This document shows, one piece after another, positions 35,031-46,302 of a stretch of 64,000 bases of DNA. Both the position numbers and the translations under genes were made by a program. The notes beneath the pieces were generated by a model. It was given only the letters and a program-made list of their open reading frames with translations, searched no databases and was not told the DNA's origin. Within the stretch, counting starts at the first letter, position 1, and the number at the start of each line of letters is the position of its first letter. The stretch comes from Stictocephala bisonia (lineage: Eukaryota > Arthropoda > Insecta > Hemiptera > Membracidae). The DNA is taken from the NCBI GenBank assembly GCA_035578905.1, contig JAQJVL010000201.1, positions 744,001 through 808,000 of the forward strand. Reading direction: 5' to 3'.

Positions 35031-35758
35031 TTTAAAGGCAGTGAGGATTCTACGATGAGTTAGTATAAGTAATATATACTTTAAAGGCAGTGAGGATTCA
35101 CGATGAGTTAGTATAAGTAATATATACTTTAAAGGCAGTGAGGATTCACGATGAGTTAGTATAAGTAATATATACTTTAAAGGCAGTGAGGATTCACGAT
35201 GAGTTAGTATAAGTAATATATACTTTAAAGGCAGTGAGGATTCACGATGAGTTAGTATAAGTAATATATACTTTAAAGGCAGTGAGGATTCACGATGAGT
35301 TAGTATAAGTAATATATACTTTAAAGGCAGTGAGGATTCACGATGAGTTAGTATAAGTAATATATACTTTAAAGGCAGTGAGGATTCACGATGAGTTAGT
35401 ATAAGTAATATATACTTTAAAGGCAGTGAGGATTCACGATGAGTTAGTATAAGTAATATATACTTTAAAGGCAGTGAGGATTCACGATGAGTTAGTATAA
35501 GTAATATATACTTTAAAGGCAGTGAGGATTCACGATGAGTTAGTATAAGTAATATATACTTTAAAGGCAGTGAGGATTCACGATGAGTTAGTATAAGTAA
35601 TATATACTTTAAAGGCAGTGAGGATTCACGATGAGTTAGTATAAGTAATATATACTTTAAAGGCAGTGAGGATTCACGATGAGTTAGTATAAGTAATATA
35701 TACTTTAAAGGCAGTGAGGATTCACGATGAGTTAGTATAAGTAATATATACTTTAAAG
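35031..35758. repeat. 48-bp tandem repeat, about 15 copies
   Basis: The unit TACTTTAAAGGCAGTGAGGA, with ATTCACGATGAGTTAG and TATAAGTAATATA completing 48 bp, is repeated nearly perfectly; only the first copy differs (TCTACGATG). A period divisible by three leaves an artefactual 278-codon minus-strand frame (repeating LKYILLILTHRESSLP). Confidence 0.96.
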
Positions 35759-36005
35759 CAAGTTTGTAACCAACATTAACAAAACATAACACACTAACAT
35801 TTTAGCAGCAAATGTTAACAACGATACTACATTCCTGTTTGGTGGTTTTAATAAGGTAAAAATATTTAAATTACACCAGAGAGTTTTAATTACAGTACAC
35901 AGCTATTTGCAAACTGTCAAGTGATTTTAAACTTAACTAAATAAATTACTTAAACTTTTGTTTTTCAAAATAACTAAAGAAAAAAGTAATAATCCTAGTT
36001 ATTTA

Positions 36006-36443
36006 TTAGTTAATGTAGTTATTTTTTTGTTCATATTTTTACCGTTGCTGTTTTAGTTAATGTAGTTATTTGTTTTTGTTCATATTTTTACCGTTGCTGT
36101 TTTAGTTAATGTAGTTATTTGTTTTTGTTCATATTTTTACCGCTGCTGTTTTAGTTAATGTAGTTATTTGTTTTTGTTCATATTTTTACCGTTGCTGTTT
36201 TAGTTAATGTAGTTATTTGTTTTTGTTCATATTTTTACCGTTGCTGTTTTAGTTAATGTAGTTATTTGTTTTTGTTCATATTTTTACCGTTGCTGTTTTA
36301 GTTAATGTAGTTATTTGTTTTTGTTCATATTTTTACCGTTGCTGTATTAGTTAATGTAGTTATTTTTTTGTTCATATTTTTACTGTTGCTGTTTTAGTTA
36401 ATGTAGTTATTTGTTTTTGTTCATATTTTTACCGTTGCTGTTT
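36006..36443. repeat. 49-bp tandem repeat, about 9 copies
   Basis: The unit GTTTTAGTTAATGTAGTTAT followed by TTGTTTTTGTTCATATTTTT and ACCGTTGCT recurs nine times with few changes. Intronic, between exons 3 and 4. Confidence 0.93.
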
Positions 36444-36585
36444 GTTGTTTCATTGTTGGTTTAGATTATTGTAGCTATTGAAGCTTGCTGCCAAAGCGTA
36501 TAAGTCGCATATTTGTAAAGTTGCCTATTTCTATGATACTGAATAAGTACCTACCCCAAACCTCTAAACTGAATAAGTGCCTATA

Positions 36586-39500
36586 CAGGGTGTCCCAGAC
36601 CACCTGCCCGGTAAGTATAGCGAGAGAACAGTTTGGTTTATTGGCTTAAAACAAAATGTTTTCCCACTATATTGCATATGGACAATCCATTAAAAATATT
36701 TTCATCTACATTTATGTAAAGGTTATTAAAAAACTGAGTATCATGGGTTCGAATCTCAAAATTCTTAAATGGGAACCTAGGGCAAATAATACATAATTTT
36801 AAAGGTCTTGTTAAAAGAAACTCTTTGGTGAAAGAAACATTTAATTATCTTAATGTATTTCAAAATGGCGGCCATTTTTGCTGTTGTAATATTGACATTT
36901 ACGGAATGCCCCATACTTTTCTTACAGTTCGATTACATCCCGATTACAAATCCTTACTCAAAACTTCAGCTTCATGCTGATATGCCACATGACCACTGTA
37001 TTTTGATATTGGTCCCTTATTCCAAATTTTCAAATTTCTAAAAGTCAAAATTTTAAAATAAAAACATGCATCATATTGTGTGTAATTTTAAAGGTCTCAT
37101 TAAGACGAACAAAATTTGTACTACATCTAATTTGGTATCTCCAATGGTTTTTGAGAAATTAGCAGGAACGTGTTTTAACATAATAACACAAACATATCGG
37201 CAGGTCAAGTTGCACTTCAAATTAAAGAGGACATTTTTAACACTTAAAGTTTCTCTATATCTCGTTCCGTTTCAACATAGTGGCAAAAAATGCATTTATT
37301 AAAATTAAAATTGTCCATTAAAAAATTAACTAAATACAAATAGGCTAACCTTAAATGAAGGCAAAATCAATGAAAATAAACTAGATTACTTGAAAACTTG
37401 TTTATTTTCTGACATTTCAATGATTTAACTAACTATTCTTAAGATTTGCTATGTAGGTTACGAAATTACACATAAATGAAAACAACAATTTATTAGTAAC
37501 AGCATTTAAAATACAAAAAACTAAATTCTTAATTAGGTACTTATTAACAAAATTCCTATAAATGTTCAAAGTATCCCCCTTGATTCTGTAAACAAGGATT
37601 AATTCTTTTATCAAATGTACCCACAGCGCAAACAACTTCTTCTTTAGGAATGGACGCCACAGCATTTCTGATTCTGACCATCATATCTTCTCTTGTTGTT
37701 GGCCTAATATGATAAACAATGTCCTTTAATCTTCCCCAGAGGTAATAGTCTACTACAGTCAAGGCTGGAGATCTAGCAGGCCATTATACTGTACCTCCTC
37801 TCTCTATCCATTTTTGAGGAAACATTTGATCGAGTGTGTTTCTCACATTGATAGAAAAGTGTGGAGGGTGCCATCTTGCATTAGCCACATCCTTTGCCTT
37901 GTTTCTTGAGGGACAACTCGTAGTAAGATGGGAAAAATGAAATTATTACACTGTTCCCCATTCATTGTTTCATTAAAAAGGTAAGGTCCTACAATCCTAT
38001 CACCAAGAACACCATACCAAGTGTTTAAACTCCAGTACCGTTGATGGTTCACCTCTCGTATCCAGTGTGGGTTCTCTGTAGACCAATATCTCATATTGTA
38101 TCGATTTACCTCACCAGTATTCCTAAATGAAGCCTCGTCACACCATAGAATGTGTTGGAAAAATGTCCGATCTTCTAGAAGTTTTTTTCTTGACCAGTTA
38201 CAAAAATTCACACGTTGCTGTAAGTAAATCTTGGGGTTTGAGCTCTTGGTAAATGTTTGTTTTTATTATTATCAGGTTGGACATGACCTGTGTCTCTAAT
38301 TTGGTCGGCAAGTCTTTGAAACACTTTTCTTGAATAGTGAACTCTATTTGGATAGCGGTACTCGTACAATCTAGCAGCAGCAGAATAATTACGAAAACGC
38401 TCACCCAATATCATAAACATATCTGATGCTTCTTCATTGGTGTAAGCCATTTCATAGCCTTGAGTAAAACGAAACAGTAAAAAGTAGAAACTAATTATTA
38501 ATGAAAAATGTAAAGTTATAAAACAATAAAAAAATTAAAATTCAACTAATATCTGTAAAAACGTTAAACTTATCATTGTATTTTGAAAGAACAGCATCTT
38601 ACCAAGATTGGATTAACTATTTGTTTAAGTAAACATAAACACATTTTTTATTGTTGACAAAAACAGCTGATTTATATCCTTGATTATTAAAGATCTGCTG
38701 AATAAATTTAGCTACTGAATAGTTATCATAAGATTCAGAATTAGATATGTCTTATTTATTATTATTTACAAAATTAAATATTTCTACTGTTTTACGAGTT
38801 TTTCTGTCACTATAAAATAACCAAGCAGGTATGTGGAAAACAATAAATACAACATTCAGCTTTCTATCATTTCTAAGAAATTTGTTAAAACACGTTTATG
38901 GACCGTTATTTTGAAACATGTTGAGATAAAGAAAATTTAATTTTAATAAATGTTTTTTTCCATGTTGAAACAGCACGAGATATAGAGAAACTATAAATGT
39001 TAAAAAATGTCCTCTTCAATTTGAACTACAACTTGAGCTGTCGATATGTTTGGGATATTATATTAAAAACACAATTCTGCTTATTTCTCAAAAATCTTTG
39101 GAGATACCAAATTAGATGTAGTACAAATTTTGTTCGTCTTAATGAGACCTTTAAAATGATATACAACATGATGCATGTTGCTATTTAAAAATTTTGACTT
39201 TTAGAAATTTTGAAAATTTCAAAATTTGGAATAAGGGACCAATATCAAAATACTGATAAAAGTGGTCATGTGGCATATCAGAGTGAAGCTGATGTTATTT
39301 TGAGTAAGGATTTGGAATCGGGACGAACCCAACTCAAACTGTAAGAAAAGTATGGGGTATTCCGTAAATGTCAGTATTAAAAAAAAAAAAAAACACACAA
39401 AAAAAAGGCCGCCATTTTGGAACGCATTAAGATAATTAAATGTTTCTTTCACCAAAGAGTTTCTTTTAACAAGACCTTTAAAATTATGTATTATTTACTC

Positions 39501-39681
39501 TAGGTTCCCATTTAAGAATTTTGAGATTCGAACCCATGATAGTCAGTTTTTTTAATAACCTTTACATAAATGTTGAAGAAAATATTTTTAATATATTGCC
39601 CATATTTTTGTTTTATGCCAATAGACCAAACCGTTTTCTCGCTATACTTACAGAACGGGTGGTCTGGGACACCCAGTACTG
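36586..39681 (-). mobile_element. IS630/Tc1-like transposon with about 730-bp inverted termini
   Basis: Starts CAGGGTGTCCCAGACCACC after TA (36584-36585) and ends with the reversed GGTGTCCCAGACCACC followed by a 5-bp longer tip and TA (39682-39683). The inverted repeats are very long: the left arm is about 36586-37315, the right about 38935-39681, with scattered differences. Both arms carry a perfect B-box-like GGTTCGAATC (36746-36755 and its mirror about 39525-39534). The middle holds a broken transposase gene on the minus strand. Confidence 0.88.
37556..38450 (-). pseudogene. Broken IS630-like transposase
   Basis: From ATG at 38450: an N-terminal helix-turn-helix region (MAYTNEEASDMFMILGERFR, SRKVFQRLADQIRDTGHVQP), a gap with loss of sequence near 38200, then FFQHILWCDEASFRNTGEVN and YWSTENPHWIREV (first catalytic Asp in WCDE). 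The second catalytic Asp is in MQDG. A one-base frameshift follows directly, and a TAA lies just before WPARSP. The last block, LTVVDYYLWGRLKD, retains the third acidic residue. The residues needed for catalysis remain but the frame is broken at least three times, so no active protein is made. Confidence 0.88.
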
Positions 39682-39683
39682 TA

Positions 39684-40125
39684 TATTGTAAACCACCTAT
39701 ATATTGTATACTACTTTTTAAATATTATAATCATAAGTTCCATATTGTGGTTCTTGCCGACAAGCTTTGCCAAGCTTGGCAAGGCCACGCATTTATAACA
39801 GCTTGTAAACTATAAATAAAAATAAATAATAAATAAATAACTACGAATAGACACTGATTGCAAGGTCTGGTTAGTTATTGTTGTGTTGCCTTTATTTACA
39901 GCGTCTAAGGCTTATTTTAACATGTTAAAAGGTAGCAACAGAGGTACATATACAAATACATATCATAAAATAATGTTGCATACTTCTAAATAAACTCACA
40001 GTTATACTACAAAACAAACAGTATACAATTTTCATTATTAATACACTAATTAAAAACAAACAGAGGTAAGTGAAAACATAAATATGTTAGGGAACATGCC
40101 AAATAAGTGTGGAGAGGTGGGCTAC
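39684..40125. other. Intron flank downstream of exon 3
   Basis: AT-rich, ending in the proposed exon 3 donor. No feature recognised. Confidence 0.5.
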
Positions 40126-40592
40126 CTTGAGGTATCGGTACTGAGGATATATCTGGTCACAGTAGTAAGGAGGGAGGTTACGGTGGTGGCAAGGCAGGTA
40201 GCCCAACGGTTGTCCGAGCCAATGACAGTCCAGGCCTGGGTTGCTTCCGTAGTGGTGGGGGTGACTTGGGATGTCCTGACAACTAGTGGTACAGTTATAG
40301 CACAAATTCCTGCCTGAGGTTCGGAAGATATCCTCTGAATACACATTTCTGGAAGGTGAATGATATCGTGTATAAACATTTGATGACTTGGATTTATTGT
40401 CTCTTTCTTTCCGATTGCCCTTCAAACTTCCGGAGGACTTATTTCGATAAGTAACCGGCACTGGCTTCCCAGGATCTTTACTAGTATCTGAGTACAAGTC
40501 ATTGTACTTGGGTTGCATGTCGTGTTCTTGAGACAACTCCTCATGGTTTTGGACCCATTGAAAATCCTCATCACATCCTGTTGTTATTTGCT
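40126..40592 (-). CDS. Liprin-beta: Liprin-beta, coding exon 3 (large N-terminal exon)
   Basis: 467-nt exon, the largest of the gene in this window. The acceptor is AAATTGTTTCAG and the probable donor AAG|GTAGCC. It encodes about 155 codons of polar, probably disordered sequence with many Ser, Lys, Asn and Tyr. The last 60 residues are unusually rich in Cys, His and Tyr (CYNCTTSCQD, then PCHHRNLPPYYC), which could be a metal-binding or insect-specific segment; that is inference. It ends in phase 0 and exon 4 starts in phase 0. The reading frame continues a further 13 codons past the proposed donor, so the exact 3' end is less certain than the rest. I know of no family signature here; assignment is by position, strand and phase. 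Confidence 0.72.
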
Positions 40593-41414
40593 CTGAAACA
40601 ATTTGAATGCAGATAAAATCCAATTTTAACAAGATTATCATTAAACAATTGTAACAAGATTATCATTAAATAAATTGAATTGGTAATTTATAGACACATC
40701 TCATTTAAAATAAATATAGCATTTGTCACTTTATATGATCTACCAGATCCTAAAATTACAAAATGAAAAATATAAATACGTAAATAAATACTGCATATCT
40801 ATCGTAGTCTAAATTACAGTATTAAAAATTTATATATTGTAAATTACATATTCAATTTATAGTTAATTTCTGGACTAACTAGTTATTTTTTATTCAGAGA
40901 GGTATTAATGATGTTATTATTCAAGACAGTCACTCAGTTATTAAATTTCAACAAATCACAAATAAACTAAAACTAGTCACATTATTTTAAAAATAAATAA
41001 GTGGTTCAATGTATTTAGCTCAGCAAAGATTTGAATCAGAAATATTATTGTGCTAAAGTTAAAATTCATAAGACCTTTTAATTCTATGTTCCTTGAATTG
41101 GCTATTAACTTGGTATGATAACTCAGACAAGTAAAATAAGATTGCAGTTTTGTGTAACTGCATAATATATAAATAAAAACAACAGCTTTACAAAAAATTT
41201 AGTGGAATAAATTATATAAAAACATAAAACTACAGTTAAAGAAAAACAGCACGCCAAAATATATTAATTGCTCTACCAAATACTGTAACAAATGATTTAA
41301 GTCTGAACTTATTTTGCATTTATAAAGGCATACTTACTAGTGGGAGAGAGAAGTATTAGAATATAAACTTAATTTATGTGTAAAAGACAATCAATTAATG
41401 AGGCATGGGCTCAC
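40593..41414. other. Intron between exons 2 and 3
   Basis: 822 bp, GTGAGC to TTTCAG on the minus strand, AT-rich, without recognisable repeats. Confidence 0.6.
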
Positions 41415-41534
41415 CATCTCGGTTACTGTCGTCGGTATCAGAAGCGGAAGTGGTGCCCTCAGAGGGCGAAGAATGAGCAGAGTCCGTCCAAGTAGGTGTA
41501 TCCCCCGGACCACCAGACTGCACCCCGCTAGCCG
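41415..41534 (-). CDS. Liprin-beta: Liprin-beta, coding exon 2
   Basis: 120-nt internal exon between the acceptor AACTGTTGCAG and the donor GTGAGC. Read in the frame set by exon 1 it is open throughout (39 full codons plus split codons). It encodes a low-complexity stretch rich in Ser, Thr, Gly and Asp (ending SDTDDSNRD). It ends in phase 1, and its last G joins AG from exon 3 to give Glu. GC content is clearly above the flanking intron, as expected for an exon. No domain is recognised; the segment is probably a disordered N-terminal linker. Certainty comes from matching phases at both ends and good splice signals rather than from sequence homology. Confidence 0.72.
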
Positions 41535-42638
41535 CTGCAACAGTTACTTGTCAGTTTACTAGCTCCTGGAGCCTAAGCTGGAGTGAGTTTATTTCTGCTC
41601 TTAACACGCAGCTTGTCTGATAGAAATGATTTAAATGGTTTTCACTCAACTCCACTAAGATTGCAGATATTTTAAGAACAAACTCCCACCTCTCACTTTA
41701 GGATCGATTAAACAGCTGTACATGGATACGATGTTATATTTATACTATAATAACTTTAAACACAACTGACATAAAACTCAAATAATGAGAACCCCTTGCT
41801 CAAGTCTTTTTTTATAAATAGTTTATCTTACCAAAACAAATAGAATAACTATTGCAATAACAAAATAAAAATATTTGATTGCTCTAAGAAACAATATAAC
41901 TGAAGCAGCAAACATAAATATGCTTTTTATCTGTGTTTTAGTAAACTTAATTAAATACATTAATAAACAAACATTGTGTACTCTATAAGGTAATGTGATG
42001 AGCCTCTAAATACAGATTCGTTCAATAGAGTCCACAGTTAAGTTTTTGAGAAAAAGATGAAAGATGAGATAAGTATGAACAATCTTGGTGAAACTATTGA
42101 ACATGACAACACTTTACTGTACAATCTATGTTAGTTTAAACAACATTTCCATTACATTCATGCTCAATTTTTCAGTTGTTGGGAACAACAGGATTTAAGC
42201 AATTACAAATGATCAGATCAAAATAGTTAAAAAATTATCTTTTCACCAGAATAGTAAATTAAACTTGTTTTAGACTAATCACCTAATAATAGTGTAGAGT
42301 AGAGATAAGCACATCAATCATATTTATCAGTGAATATTAATTAAACAAACAAAAATCACAGCAAATATGAACAAAGTTGAAAGTTGTGCAATTCACATTT
42401 CAATTGTCAGTTATAGTTTCCTAATTGGATGTACCAATGCCATCACACACTATCTCTCACTTTCTCCCCTTGTCATATGGAAAAATGAAACAAACAACTC
42501 CACTAAGTATTCTCACTTTAATATTTTACTTATCCATATTAGAATATTATATTTACATACGAGATTACTAAAATCAACAGCCTGAAAACAAAAAAGTTGT
42601 TTTATGACATAAATGATTGGTGGAAACTGTTTTATATC
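41535..42638. other. Intron sequence; 42034-42638 is duplicated at 45848-46302
   Basis: AT-rich intron leading into the 84-bp array. The part from AGTTTTTGAGAAAAAGATGA onward recurs, shortened by many small gaps, between the two array blocks. Confidence 0.75.
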
Positions 42639-45600
42639 AGGTATACATGTTCACTCCCATTAATACCACTGTAAGTGTACGGGTAGGCAGAAGAGCCATT
42701 ACTACTGAGTACCAGGCTTATCAGGTATACATGTTCACTCCCATTAATACCACTTTAAGTGTACGGGTAGGCAGAAGAGCCATTACTACTGAGTACCAGG
42801 CTTATCAGGTATACATGTTCACTCCCATTAATACCACTGTAAGCGTACGGGTAGGCAGAAGAGCCATTACTACTGAGTACCAGGCTTATCAGGTATACAT
42901 GTTCACTCCCATTAATACCACTGTAAGCGTACGGGTAGGCAGAAGAGCCATTACTACTGAATACCAGGCTTATCAGGTATACATGTTCACTCCCATTAAT
43001 ACCACTGTAAGTGTACGGGTAGGCAGAAGAGCAATTACTACTGAGTACCAGGCTTATCAGGTATACATATTCACTCCCATTAATAACCCTGTAAGTGTAC
43101 GGGTAGGCAGAAGAGCCATTACTACTGAGTACCAGGCTTATCAGGTATACATGTTCACTCCCATTAATACCACTGTAAGTGTACGGGTAGGCAGAAGAGC
43201 CATTACTACTGAGTACCAGGCTTATCAGGTGTTCACTCCCATTAATACCACTTTAAGTGTACGGGTAGGCAAAAGAGCCATTACTACTGAGTACCAGGCT
43301 CATCAGGTGTTCACTCCTATTAATACCACTTTATGTGTACGGGTAAGCAGAAGAGCCATTACTACTGAGTACCAGGCTTATCAGGTGTTCACTCCTATTA
43401 ATACCACTTTATGTGTACAGGTAGGCAGAAGAGCCATTACTACTGAGTACCAGGCTCATCAGGTGTTCACTCCTATTAATACCACTTTATGTGTACGGGT
43501 AGGCAGAAGAGCCATTACTACTGAGTACCAGCCTTATCAGGTATACATGTTCACTCCCATTAATACCACTGTAAGTGTACGGGTAGGCAGAAGAGCCATT
43601 ACTACTGAGTACCAGGCTTATCAGGTGTTCACTCCCATTAATACCACTGTAAGTGTATGGGTAGGCAGAAGAGCCATTACTACTGAGTACCAGGCTTATC
43701 AGGTATACATGTTCACTCCCATTAATACCACTTTAAGTGTACGGGTAGGCAGAAGAGCCATTACTACTGAGTACCAGGCTTATCAGGTATACATGTTCAC
43801 TCCCATTAATACCACTTTATGTGTACGGGTAGACAGAAGAGCCATTACTACTGAGTACCAGGCTTATCAGGTATACATGTTCACTCCCATTAATACCACT
43901 TTATGTGTACGGGTAGCAGAAGAGCCATTACTACTGAGTACCAGGCTTATCAGGTATACATGTTCACTCCCATTAATACCACTGTAAGTGTACGGGTAGG
44001 CAGAAGAGCCATTACTACTGAGTACCAGGCTTATCAGGTATACATGTTCACTCCCATTAATACCACTGTAAGTGTACGGGTAGGCAGAAGAGCCATTACT
44101 ACTGAGTACCAGGCTTATCAGGTATACATGTTCACTCCCATTAATACCACTTTAAGTGTACGGGTAGGCAGAAGAGCCATTACTACTGAGTACCAGGCTT
44201 ATCAGGTATACATGTTCACTCCCATTAATACCACTTTAAGTGTACGGGTAGCAGAAGAGCCATTACTACTGAGTACCAGGCTTATCAGGTATACATGTTC
44301 ACTCCCATTAATACCACTTTATGTGTACGGGTAGGCAGAAGAGCCATTACTACTGAGTACCAGGCTCATCAGGTGTTCACTCCCATTAATACCACTTTAA
44401 GTGTACGGGTAGGCAGAAGAGCCATTACTACTGAGTACCAGGCTTATCAGGTATACATGTTCACTCCTATTAATACCACTGTAAGTGTACGGGTAGGCAG
44501 AAGAGCCATTACTACTGAGTACCAGGCTTATCAGGTATACATGTTCACTCCCATTAATACCACTTTATGTGTACGGGTAGCAGAAGAGCCATTACTACTG
44601 AGTACCAGGCTTATCAGGTATACATGTTCACTCCCATTAATACCACTTTATATGTACGGGTAGCAGAAGAGCCATTACTACTGAGTACCAGGCTTATCAG
44701 GTATACATGTTCACTCCCATTAATACCACTGTAAGTGTACGGGTAGGCAGAAGAGCAATTACTACTGAGTACCAGGCTTATCAGGTATACATGTTCACTC
44801 CCATTAATAACCCTGTAAGTGTACGGGTAGGCAGAAGAGCCATTACTACTGAGTACCAGGCTTATCAGGTATACATGTTCACTCCCATTAATACCACTGT
44901 AAGTGTACGGGTAGGCAGAAGAGCCATTACTACTGAGTACCAGGCTTATCAGGTGTTCACTCCCATTAATACCACTTTAAGTGTACGGGTAGGCAGAAGA
45001 GCCATTACTACTGAGTACCAGGCTCATCAGGTGTTCACTCCTATTAATACCACTTTATGTGTACGGGTAAGCAGAAGAGCCATTACTACTGAGTACCAGG
45101 CTCATCAGGTGTTCACTCCTATTAATACCACTTTATGTGTACACGGTAGGCAGAAGAGCCATTACTACTGAGTACCAGGCTCATCAGGTGTTCACATCCT
45201 ATTAATACCACTTTATGTGTACTGGTAGGCAGAAGGAGCCATTACTACTGAGTACCAGCCTCATCAGGTATGTTCACTCCCATTAATACCACTTTATGTG
45301 TACGGGTAGGCAGAAGAGCCATTACTACTGAGTACCAGGCTTATCAGGTATATGTTCACTCCCATTAATACCACTGTAAGTGTACGGGTAGGCAGAAGAG
45401 CCATTACTACTGAGTACCAGGCTTATCAGGTGTTCACTCCCATTAATACCACTGTAAGTGTACGGGTAGGCAGAAGAGCCATTACTACTGAGTACCAGGC
45501 TTATCAGGTATACATGTTCACTCCCATTAATACCACTTTATGTGTACGGGTAGCAGAAGAGCCATTACTACTGAGTACCAGGCTTCATCAGGTATACATG

Positions 45601-45844
45601 TTCACCTCCCATTAATACCACTTTATGTGTACGGGTAGCAGAAGAGCCATTACTACTGAGTACCTAGGCTTATCAGGTATACATGTTCACTCCCATTAAT
45701 ACCACTTTATATGTACGGGTAGCAGAAGAGCCATTACTACTGAGTACCAGGCTTATCAGGTATACATGTTCACATCCCATTAATACCACTGTAAGTGTAG
45801 GGTAGCAGAAGAGCCATTACTACTGAGTACCAGGCTTATCAGGT
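42639..45844. repeat. 84/75-bp minisatellite, block A (about 39 units)
   Basis: The unit contains GTACGGGTAGGCAGAAGAGC, CATTACTACTGAGTACCAGG and CTTATCAGGTATACATGTTC. A 75-bp form lacks 9 bp (CAGGTGTTCACTCC instead of CAGGTATACATGTTCACTCC) and an 83-bp form lacks one G (GGGTAGCAG). Variants occur in a non-random order partly shared with block B. Periods divisible by three create long artefactual frames repeating VYMFTPINTT and GRRAITTEYQAYQ. From about 45140 small indels accumulate. Confidence 0.97.
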
Positions 45845-45847
45845 TTC

Positions 45848-46302
45848 CACTTAAGTTTTTGAGAAAAGAGAAGAGAATAAGTATGAACATCTTGGTAACA
45901 TTGAACATACACCTTATTAAATCTATGTTAGTTTAAACAGAAGATGCAACATTTCCATTACATCATGCTAATTTTCAGTTTAAACAGATTTAGCATCAAA
46001 GAGCAAATAGTAAAAAAATATCTTTTCAGATGTAAATTAACTTTTAATACACTTAAGTGTAGAGTAGAGAAAGCCATTCAACTATACTATTACAGGTATA
46101 ATTACACAAAATCACCAATATGAAAAGTGAAGTGTGCAATCCATTTATTGCAGTATAGTTTATATGGTGTACATGTCACCCCATTTCCACTTTCTCCTGT
46201 AAGGAAAAGAAACCAACTACTAGTATTCCCTTTAATATTTTACTTCCATATTAGATTTATATTTACAGGTACTAAACACAGCCTAAACAAAGTTTTTACA
46301 AG
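45848..46302. repeat. Shortened copy of the array's left flank (42034-42638)
   Basis: The order of recognisable words matches 42034-42638 (AGTTTTTGAGAAAA, ATAAGTATGAAC, CTATGTTAGTTTAAAC, AACATTTCCATTACAT, GTGTAGAGTAGAG). However it has about 150 fewer bases, lost as dozens of small deletions with few substitutions. That pattern suggests unpolished long-read consensus or an assembly duplication more than ordinary divergence. Confidence 0.82.

Noticed and set aside
34956..35792. 278-codon minus-strand frame of repeated LKYILLILTHRESSLP
   Set aside because: Product of the 48-bp array; no flanking coding sequence, and hydrophobic repeats follow from AT-rich units.
36853..37302. Plus-strand frames of 62 and 78 codons
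   Set aside because: They lie within the long inverted termini of the IS630-type element, and the mirror arm shows the same sequence without a conserved frame.
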